Below, piece by piece: positions 1 to 6,092 of a stretch of DNA of 17,779 nucleotides. A model generated the notes under the pieces. The model saw only the letters and a program-made list of their open reading frames with translations, did not search any database and was not told where the DNA came from. Both the position numbers and the translations under genes were made by a program. The DNA is from Pseudanabaena sp. UBA1465 (GTDB lineage Bacteria; Cyanobacteriota; Cyanobacteriia; Pseudanabaenales; Pseudanabaenaceae), in contig DCSN01000228.1 of NCBI GenBank assembly GCA_002325645.1, forward strand, positions 1 to 17,779, written 5' to 3'. Numbering within the stretch: position 1 is the stretch's first letter; every line of letters begins with the position of its first letter.

Positions 1-53
1 CACAGGTTTTAGGGTTTTATATTTGATTGCGCCTAGCTACTTAATACCAAATA

Positions 54-113
54 TAAATATTAAATATTAAATATTAAATTAAGTTAAATTAAGTTAAATT
101 AAGTTAAATTAAG
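54..113. repeat. AT-rich tandem repeats upstream of the Rrf2 gene
   Basis: Two adjacent short tandem arrays. Three exact copies of the heptamer TAAATAT fill 54-74, and four exact copies of the decamer TTAAATTAAG fill 74-113. The array ends 14 bp before the GTG start of the Rrf2-family regulator, so it occupies the place where its promoter or an autoregulatory operator would be. The 10-bp period is close to one DNA helical turn, so the repeats would be phased on one face. A regulatory role is inference; the repeats themselves are directly visible. Confidence 0.85.
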
Positions 114-127
114 AGTCATAGATAGTT

Positions 128-568
128 GTGGAACTTTCCTTAAAGAGTGAATATGCAATCTTGGCGATGCTGGAGTTAGCTAGTAATTTTGCGCTTGATC
201 AACCCCTCCAAATTCGTCAAATTGCCAATCAACAAAATATCCCCGATCGCTATTTAGAGCAGCTATTGGCAACCCTCAAGCGACAGGGCTTGGTCAAAAG
301 TCAACGTGGCTCTAAAGGTGGATATATTCTAGCCCGTGAACCTTGGGAAATTAGCTTACTAGAAATTATTCGAGGCATCGAAGGTCACGATCCCATCTCC
401 GAGAAAACCTATAAAGCAAATCATGAGAGCGCCTCAGTTTCCGTAATTCGTGAAGCTTGGGAAGCTGCACAAAAGGCTGCATCCAGTGTGTTAGACGGCT
501 GTACATTAAAAGATTTGTGCGATCGGCAACGCCAACGCCAAATTGCGACTACCATGTATTACATCTAA
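128..568 (+). CDS. Rrf2-family transcriptional regulator lacking the Fe-S cysteine triad
   Basis: A 146-aa winged-helix DNA-binding protein of the Rrf2/IscR family. The N-terminus MELSLKSEYAILAMLELA matches the usual Rrf2 opening, which supports the GTG start at 128 although no clear Shine-Dalgarno sequence precedes it. The HTH and wing span about residues 28-68, with the wing motif RGSKGGYIL at 60-68. IscR and NsrR bind an Fe-S cluster through three clustered cysteines around residues 90-105. Here that loop has none, and the only cysteines are C125 and C131 near the C-terminus (GCTLKDLC). This resembles the cyanobacterial branch of the family ending in MYYI. A cluster-free or differently liganded sensor is therefore likely. 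Targets are unknown. The repeats just upstream suggest autoregulation, which is inference. Confidence 0.9.
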   Translation: MELSLKSEYAILAMLELASNFALDQPLQIRQIANQQNIPDRYLEQLLATLKRQGLVKSQRGSKGGYILAREPWEISLLEIIRGIEGHDPISEKTYKANHESASVSVIREAWEAAQKAASSVLDGCTLKDLCDRQRQRQIATTMYYI

Positions 569-784
569 ATCCGAAGTTTACTGTCCTAATAACCTTACGA
601 GATGAATGTCAAATAGACTTGTTGCGATATACTGGAAAAATCCTACAAAGCTTGCGTAGACTAAATCTTAACTAAATTTTAATATTTTCGTGATAAAAAT
701 CTTCTGAAATACCTATTGCAGAAAAATTGCAAAGCTTTTGGGGATGACATTCCCACAGGTCTAAAATAATGGAGTTGAGAAGTT

Positions 785-2140
785 ATGCAAACGCAACATT
801 TAACATATTCCACATATCGCACATTACTTACCCCTATTTCTGACTCTGGAATTTCTGAAGCAGAAGCAAAGGACATTTTGCGGCAAGTACTTCCTCATTT
901 AAGCGAATTGCATGACCGCGATCAAACCCACGGCTCGATCTCTCTAGATACAGTTGCCTACGATTACAGTCGTATGGAAATCATTCTGCTGGACGGTAAT
1001 GGGATAAATGATCCGACCTATCTGGCCCCAGAATTTGTGGAAACGCAACAAACAACACCCACAGATGATATTTATGCGCTCGGTGTATCAATTATAGTGT
1101 TGCTAACAGGACAGCCCCCTGAAGCACTGAAAACATCAAACAATTCATGGAAATGGCAAGATTTCTGCACTGTTAGCGATCAGTTTATGAAAATCTTAAA
1201 CATGGCTCTCTTTAATGAACCTGATTGTCGCTACATTAATGCAGGACAAATGTTGCGATCTATACAACCAGTTATTAGCCCTTCCGAATCTACGCTTACA
1301 TCTCTACACAATAATCAGCTAACTCTGTTATCCCCAAATACTAATTTATCCCCAAATACTAATCCTCAAGATTCATCGCCAAAACAACCATTATCTGAAG
1401 AAACACGCTCTCTAGAACTATTAGGTTCAGAATCAAATTATGGTTATAGAACAAAGAGATTTAAGGCGAATTTCTCTAACTCCAAAATTCACAGAAAAGC
1501 AAAAGCCTATAACAAAACATCTAAAGTAACTACTAAAGGCGGAATAAGAATCTTAACTGTTATGTTTTTGGTTTTGGGAGCTACTATTAGCGGTGCTGTC
1601 GGATCTTATTTTTATATGCAGCCTAAATCTGTGGCTACTATCAGTAAAGATTTAGAATTTGCCAAGACTATAAATCAATCGACGGAAAATCAATCCACTG
1701 GCAAAGAAGTCCCATTTAGCAGTCGAATCCAAGCAACATCTGATCAATTCTTGACTCAATGGCAAGGGGCTGTTCAGAAAAAAAATGACCTTATCTCAAT
1801 AATTTCTTCTTGGCAACGGCAGCGTAAAGACGCTCCAGAAAAATCAACACCAAATCCAGATAGTCCTGATATTTTACCCTTAGGATTGTCTGCTATATCC
1901 GCTAACCTAAATGTAGAAACTCCGCGCAATATAACTCCAGAACCTTATAGTCCTCCTCCTGTAGCAACTTATAGTCCTCCTGCTGAACCTTATAACCCTC
2001 CTGTAGCAACTTATAATGCTCCTCCTGCTGAACCTTATAACCCTCCTGTAGCAACTTATAATCCACCCTTAGTAACTTATAACCTCTCTACAGAAGAGTC
2101 TAATCCGCCACTACCACCAGCGCCGCGTGTTGCTAAATAG
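785..2140 (+). CDS. Membrane-anchored Ser/Thr pseudokinase (C-lobe only) with proline-rich tail
   Basis: 451 aa. Residues about 25-160 resemble the C-lobe of a Hanks-type Ser/Thr kinase. THGSISLDTV (48-57) sits where VHRDIKPENI would be, LLDGNG (68-73) where DFG would be, followed by APE (81-83) and DDIYALGVSIIVLLTGQPP (94-112). The N-lobe with glycine loop and ATP-binding lysine is absent, the catalytic Asp is replaced by Ser, and DFG is degraded, so it should not phosphorylate. A Ser/Pro-rich linker and a basic stretch (about 222-252) precede one transmembrane helix (about 254-278). The rest is probably extracytoplasmic and ends in PPxxxYNPPVATYN-type repeats (385-448). The ATG has a GGAG at 771-774. 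No N-lobe remnant is evident in the 216 bp upstream. It probably shares a transcript with the TPR gene 57 bp downstream. A scaffold or regulatory role is inference. Confidence 0.8.
   Translation: MQTQHLTYSTYRTLLTPISDSGISEAEAKDILRQVLPHLSELHDRDQTHGSISLDTVAYDYSRMEIILLDGNGINDPTYLAPEFVETQQTTPTDDIYALGVSIIVLLTGQPPEALKTSNNSWKWQDFCTVSDQFMKILNMALFNEPDCRYINAGQMLRSIQPVISPSESTLTSLHNNQLTLLSPNTNLSPNTNPQDSSPKQPLSEETRSLELLGSESNYGYRTKRFKANFSNSKIHRKAKAYNKTSKVTTKGGIRILTVMFLVLGATISGAVGSYFYMQPKSVATISKDLEFAKTINQSTENQSTGKEVPFSSRIQATSDQFLTQWQGAVQKKNDLISIISSWQRQRKDAPEKSTPNPDSPDILPLGLSAISANLNVETPRNITPEPYSPPPVATYSPPAEPYNPPVATYNAPPAEPYNPPVATYNPPLVTYNLSTEESNPPLPPAPRVAK
1976..2065 (+). repeat. 45-bp tandem duplication encoding the Pro/Tyr-rich tail
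   Basis: Two adjacent units, 1976-2020 and 2021-2065, match over about the first 42 bases. They encode the 15-residue repeat PPAEPYNPPVATYNA. A more diverged related segment precedes them at about 1937-1975. Near-identity at DNA level points to recent duplication within the pseudokinase gene. Confidence 0.85.
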
Positions 2141-2197
2141 AATTCTAAGAAGCTCGGCTTTCAAATCAAAACCTACTATCATCAAAAAATAAGGTTT

Positions 2198-3553
2198 ATG
2201 AATTTTCAGTCTTTAGTTCTTCGGTCATTAACTTATTTCTTGATTGTCTCAGGTTATACCCTAGAATTTTTTTTGGTATTCACCGATCAATCTGCTTATA
2301 GTCAAACGCTGGTTTGTAACATTGGCTCAACGCCTAAGCATCCTGGTAATTACAAATTATTGGGCAACATTTATCTGAAGCAAAAAAAATTTCAAGCTGC
2401 TCTGAATTGTTTTGAATTAGCTTTGCAAGATGAACGTGGAACTAAAGATCCAGAGCTATGGAACAATCATGGCTTAGCCTTGGCTGGACTCAAAAAATTT
2501 GATCAGGCGATCGCTTCCTACGACAAAGCATTACAAATTAGCCCTGGGGCAGTTTTCGTCGATCGCGTCGAGCCTCGCTCACAGCCTGAGGATTATTATC
2601 TATGGTGGTTCAATCGTGGTACAGCGTTGGTCGATCTCAAGCGCTATGAAGAGGCGATCGCTTCTTTAGATCAATCCATCAAAATTAAGCCTAACTATAG
2701 TTTTGTCTGGTTTTTTAGAGGATTAGCCTTGTTCCGATTAGAACGCTATACAGAAGCAAAATCGGCCTATCGTCGTGCGGTTTTACTCTCTCCCAATACT
2801 CCTTACATCGCATCTAAAGACTTACTCAGCATTCAAGACTATGTAATCTACTATGGTCAGGCTGAGGCAAAATCAAGATTAGGAAGTTATAAAGATACGA
2901 TTCAAATTTTTGAGCGTGGTCAAAAAATTCGCCGAGATAATCCTCAGATCAAGTTCTTTGGCGATAATATCAGTGAAGATTTTTATGAGGCTTATATTAA
3001 TGGCATTCGATTGCTCGATCAAGGCGAAAATCAAAAAGCATTAATTGCTTTCCAGCAATTAATTGCTCAAAATCCGAATTATACTAATGCTTGGTATGGG
3101 AAGGCGGATGCATTAACGGCTTTAAGTCTTTATCCAGAGGCGATCGCTGCCTATGATCAAGTTATTACCCTTGAACCCGATGACTATGCTTCTTGGTATA
3201 AGAAGGGCAATGTGCTGAAGAAGCTCAACCGCAATGAGGAAGCCTTGCAAGCATATCAAAAGGCTATAGATTTATCGGGTGGATTCTCTGAAGTCTGGCA
3301 CAATCGGGGCGTGATTTTCTACAATCAAAATAAAGATGCAGAAGCTATCAACGCCTATTCTCGTTCTCTCAAAGCAAACATACTATGGGGAGGTATTGCT
3401 AAAATTGATACCCAATACGCCTTAGCCGCGACCCTATACCGTGCAGAGCGTTATGATGAATCATTTTTTGCTGTCGAGAAAGTACTCAAAGAACAACCTC
3501 AATATCAAGAAGCTTTGGAACTACAGAAGTTGATTAAAAAAATGCGTAATTAA
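2198..3553 (+). CDS. TPR-repeat protein with N-terminal signal or anchor
   Basis: 451 aa. A hydrophobic N-terminus (about residues 5-29) ending near QSAYSQ looks like a signal peptide or membrane anchor, so export is likely. The rest is a run of about nine or ten tetratricopeptide units. Clear ones lie at about 51-84, 86-119, 135-168, 169-202, 297-330, 331-364 and 365-398, with consensus pieces such as WNNHGLALAGLKKFDQAIASYDKAL (quoted in part: FDQAIASYDKAL at 101-112). TPRs form superhelical protein-binding surfaces; no catalytic domain is visible. The ATG follows a weak AAGG at 2191-2194. The gene lies 57 bp after the pseudokinase gene in the same direction and before a strong hairpin, so the two probably form an operon and may act together at the membrane. 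Partner proteins cannot be named from sequence. Confidence 0.9.
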   Translation: MNFQSLVLRSLTYFLIVSGYTLEFFLVFTDQSAYSQTLVCNIGSTPKHPGNYKLLGNIYLKQKKFQAALNCFELALQDERGTKDPELWNNHGLALAGLKKFDQAIASYDKALQISPGAVFVDRVEPRSQPEDYYLWWFNRGTALVDLKRYEEAIASLDQSIKIKPNYSFVWFFRGLALFRLERYTEAKSAYRRAVLLSPNTPYIASKDLLSIQDYVIYYGQAEAKSRLGSYKDTIQIFERGQKIRRDNPQIKFFGDNISEDFYEAYINGIRLLDQGENQKALIAFQQLIAQNPNYTNAWYGKADALTALSLYPEAIAAYDQVITLEPDDYASWYKKGNVLKKLNRNEEALQAYQKAIDLSGGFSEVWHNRGVIFYNQNKDAEAINAYSRSLKANILWGGIAKIDTQYALAATLYRAERYDESFFAVEKVLKEQPQYQEALELQKLIKKMRN

Positions 3554-3607
3554 CCCCCCAAAAAGGTCGGCGGCGCTTCGCGCCGCCGACCTTTTTTTGG
3601 GGGGGGG
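3554..3607 (+). terminator. Long GC-rich palindromic terminator
   Basis: Begins immediately after the TPR stop codon. The GC arm 3565-3576 pairs with 3580-3591 around a 3-nt loop (TTC). The stem then extends through A5/T7 and C6/G9 outer arms of unequal length, consistent with slippage in homopolymers. The T-run at 3592-3598 would serve rightward transcription. The central 33 bp recur exactly in inverted orientation at 16820-16852. Confidence 0.85.
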
Positions 3608-3714
3608 CAAAGATCTCGCTAAAGAAGTATTAAGTAAAAGTACTTAGTTGCGTTAACCTGAATGTAGATTCGTGAAGTCACCAAATCAATCATTTTTTCT
3701 AAGTGCATTTTCTG

Positions 3715-4443
3715 ATGACAACCCTAAACCTTTTGCAAGCTCCAAATATTTCTTCTCGCGGTCAGCAACCGCTAAGGGTCATAGCTTTTGGCGATAGTAT
3801 CATCTATGGTTACGGTGATCCTGTTAATGGCGGCTGGGTAGAGCAACTGCGGCGGCAATGGATGGGTGTAGCATCAGGGCATGTTCTCTATAACTTAGGA
3901 GTCAGAGGCGATACGGCTGCCCATGTCAACCAGCGTTTAGAGCAAGAATTTTTACTGCGGGGTGAACTCCGCAATAAGATTCCTGATGTGATGATTTTGT
4001 CCGTTGGGGTGAATGACTCCGCAAGAATTGCGAAGCGAGAAGGTCGAAATATCACCGATTACGATCGCTTCACCTTAGAAATGGTTAACTTGCTCGACAA
4101 AGCACAAACTTTCTGCCCCGTGATCTTTGTAGGGATGGTTCCTGTCGATGAGTCAAAAATGCCTTTTCTTGACTGTTTACACTTCAATCATGAAGATCAA
4201 TTTCGCTATAAGGAATTCACAAAATCCGCTTGTCAAATGCGTGATATTCCCTATTTAGATATCTTCGATCTATGGCAAGAACGGGGACAAACTTGGATGC
4301 GCGATCGCATCTGTCAGGATGGTTTGCACCCTAATACTAATGGCTATCTTGCACTTTTAGAAGATATTCGCAACGCATTTTTTGAGCAAAACCAATTTAG
4401 TTGTTTCAAGATAATCGGTAGTTGTGACGACTCCTATCCCTAA
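3715..4443 (+). CDS. SGNH/GDSL-family hydrolase
   Basis: 242 aa from the ATG at 3715; a GTG 12 bp upstream in frame (3703) is an alternative start. It is a serine esterase/lipase-type hydrolase of the SGNH fold. All four family blocks are visible, numbered from the ATG: block I FGDSIIYG with nucleophile Ser28, block II NLGVRGDT with oxyanion Gly around residue 62, block III GVND with Asn100, and block V DGLHPN with Asp202 and His205. There is no signal peptide, so it is probably cytoplasmic. The substrate is unknown; relatives cleave acyl or acetyl esters of lipids or sugars. The last residues (SCDDSYP) are encoded within a hairpin-forming segment that may derive from a mobile-element end, so the C-terminus may have been altered by insertion. 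It is separated from the TPR gene by a terminator and is probably transcribed alone. Confidence 0.88.
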   Translation: MTTLNLLQAPNISSRGQQPLRVIAFGDSIIYGYGDPVNGGWVEQLRRQWMGVASGHVLYNLGVRGDTAAHVNQRLEQEFLLRGELRNKIPDVMILSVGVNDSARIAKREGRNITDYDRFTLEMVNLLDKAQTFCPVIFVGMVPVDESKMPFLDCLHFNHEDQFRYKEFTKSACQMRDIPYLDIFDLWQERGQTWMRDRICQDGLHPNTNGYLALLEDIRNAFFEQNQFSCFKIIGSCDDSYP

Positions 4444-4617
4444 CTCGCGGACGAGTATAGGGTGGGCTTCTCAGCTAATCCTGCTATTGCATCGGAAACA
4501 CGCTGAGCTTTGTAACGACATCGAGCGTCCCTCGACACCGAGAAAGTTAGACTTTCCAAGCTTGGTTTCTGCATCGGAGAAAAGCTTTTTATCCTTCATT
4601 CCTTGAAAATTTTGCAT
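4438..4617 (-). mobile_element. Possible decayed end of an IS200/IS605-type (tnpB) element
   Basis: This stretch has no gene but many short perfect inverted repeats. They are CCCT..AACTCG/CGAGT..AGGG at 4438-4462, CTCAGC/GCTGAG between about 4470 and 4508, TCGAG/CTCGA near 4521-4535 and GAAAGT/ACTTTC near 4541-4555. On the - strand a 48-codon open frame (4617 to 4471) ends in TGA and is followed by GAAGCCCAC and the terminal hairpin. That arrangement resembles the tnpB 3' end and right-end hairpin (guide-RNA region) of IS200/IS605 elements in cyanobacteria. I did not recognise a convincing TnpB domain in those 48 codons, so this is a tentative reading. A hairpin-rich regulatory RNA is the alternative. 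Confidence 0.33.
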
Positions 4618-4685
4618 ACAGGATGCAGTTACAATTTACCTGCACAGAGATTAAAGAGGCGATCGCGCCAAAATTAAAATTCGGC

Positions 4686-4722
4686 ACAACAAAAAGCCTC
4701 GCATTGCGAGGCTTTTTGTTGT
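4686..4722 (-). terminator. Perfect palindromic terminator of the str operon
   Basis: A 37-bp perfect inverted repeat with 18-bp arms around a single central base, 15 bp beyond the tuf stop codon. The GC core GCCTCGCA is flanked by AAAAA/TTTTT, giving a T-run in either transcription direction. It ends the rpsL-rpsG-fusA-tuf transcript. Confidence 0.9.
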
Positions 4723-4737
4723 TGAAAAACCAAAGAA

Positions 4738-5970
4738 CTATTTCAAAATCTTAGTTACAACACCTGATCCAACAGTACGACCGCCTTCACGAATAGCAAA
4801 ACGCATTTCGTTTTCGATCGCAATGGGGTTGATCAACTCAACGGTCATCTTAATGCGATCGCCAGGCATTACCATTTCCGCAGCACTGCCATCATCAGCA
4901 GTGAAAGTAACAATGGTTCCAGTTACGTCAGTTGTACGCACATAGAACTGAGGGCGATATCCAGGGAAGAAAGGAGTCTTACGACCACCTTCTTTCTCAG
5001 TCAAAATGTAAACCTGACCTTCAAATTGAGTGTGAGGATTGATCGACTTAGGCTTAGCCAAAACCATACCACGTTCAATATCAGCCTTCTGAATACCACG
5101 CAACAATAAACCTGCGTTGTCACCAGCTAGACCTTCATCGAGGCTCTTCTTGAACATTTCAATGCCAGTAACAGTAGTAGTACGGGTATCAGTAATACCA
5201 ACTAGCTCAACAACATCGCCAACCTTGACAGTACCACGCTCAATCCGACCAGTTGCAACCGTACCACGACCAGTGATCGAGAATACATCTTCAACAGCCA
5301 TCAAGAAAGGCTTGTCAACAGCACGCTCAGGAGTAGGAATTGAGGCATCGACAGTATCCATCAATGTCCAAATCTTGTCCACCCAAGGATTTTCACCGCG
5401 AGCAGTCTTTGGGTTAGCAGTCATTATTTTAACTGCTTCCAAAGCCGAACCACGGGTGATGGGAATATTGTCGCCGTCAAAATCGTAGGAAGAGAGCAAC
5501 TCACGCACTTCGAGTTCAACTAGCTCGACTAGCTCTTCTTCGCCTTCCATTTGGTCTTCTTTGTTCAAGAAAACAACGAGGTTAGGTACACCGACCTGAC
5601 GAGCAAGCAGAATATGTTCGCGAGTCTGAGGCTCAGGACCATCAGCCGCAGATACGAGCAAAATTGCTCCATCCATTTGTGCTGCACCAGTGATCATGTT
5701 CTTAACATAGTCAGCATGTCCAGGACAGTCAACGTGAGCATAGTGACGCTCAGTGGTTTGGTACTCAACGTGAGCAGTGTTGATAGTGATACCACGAGCC
5801 TTTTCTTCAGGTGCAGCATCGATTTGGTCGTATGCTTTTGCCGTTGCTTGACCTGCGGCAGCAAGGGTCATCGTAATTGCAGCAGTTAAAGTGGTCTTAC
5901 CATGGTCAACGTGACCGATAGTACCAATATTAACGTGGGGCTTGGTTCTCTCAAATTTAGCGCGTGCCAT
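4738..5970 (-). CDS. tuf: Translation elongation factor EF-Tu
   Basis: 410 aa, the full length usual for cyanobacteria. EF-Tu carries aminoacyl-tRNA as a GTP complex to the ribosomal A site. GTPase motifs are intact: P-loop GHVDHGKT (19-26), switch I RGITINTAH (59-67), DCPGH (81-85), NKED (136-139) and GSALEA (174-179). Domains II and III follow to the end (FAIREGGRTVGSGVVTKIL). The start is the ATG at 5970, with a weak upstream AAGG at 5984-5987. It is the last gene of the str operon, 122 bp after fusA across a repeat-rich spacer, and is followed by a perfect palindromic terminator. In many cyanobacteria rpsJ follows tuf in this operon; it is not here. Confidence 0.98.
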   Translation of the reverse strand: MARAKFERTKPHVNIGTIGHVDHGKTTLTAAITMTLAAAGQATAKAYDQIDAAPEEKARGITINTAHVEYQTTERHYAHVDCPGHADYVKNMITGAAQMDGAILLVSAADGPEPQTREHILLARQVGVPNLVVFLNKEDQMEGEEELVELVELEVRELLSSYDFDGDNIPITRGSALEAVKIMTANPKTARGENPWVDKIWTLMDTVDASIPTPERAVDKPFLMAVEDVFSITGRGTVATGRIERGTVKVGDVVELVGITDTRTTTVTGIEMFKKSLDEGLAGDNAGLLLRGIQKADIERGMVLAKPKSINPHTQFEGQVYILTEKEGGRKTPFFPGYRPQFYVRTTDVTGTIVTFTADDGSAAEMVMPGDRIKMTVELINPIAIENEMRFAIREGGRTVGSGVVTKILK

Positions 5971-6001
5971 TTTTCTTAATTATCCTTAAAGTTGGTAATT
6001 G

Positions 6002-6083
6002 TTACTCTAGTTTATAGAGTATTTTGTTTATAGAGTATTTTGGGTATTTATTACTCTAGTTTTATAGAGTATTTGTAGAGTAA
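6002..6083 (-). repeat. Repeats and hairpins in the fusA-tuf spacer
   Basis: The 122-bp spacer contains three copies of a 14-15 bp unit (TTTATAGAGTATTTT on the + strand at 6011-6025, 6027-6041 and 6061-6074) and two copies of TTACTCTAG (6002-6010, 6051-6059). Together they form inverted repeats such as TTACTCTA (6051-6058) with TAGAGTAA (6076-6083). In the mRNA these could fold into alternative hairpins between the fusA stop and the tuf start, possibly affecting partial termination or mRNA stability. The repeats are seen; the function is inference. Confidence 0.75.
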
Positions 6084-6092
6084 TTTAGAGGA

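Noticed and set aside
741..754. GGGA/TCCC hairpin before the pseudokinase gene
   Set aside because: Four base pairs only; too short to support a regulatory claim.
4424..4606. 60-codon + strand open frame as a gene
   Set aside because: It overlaps the hydrolase end, lacks a ribosome binding site and lies in hairpin-rich sequence more consistent with a non-coding remnant.
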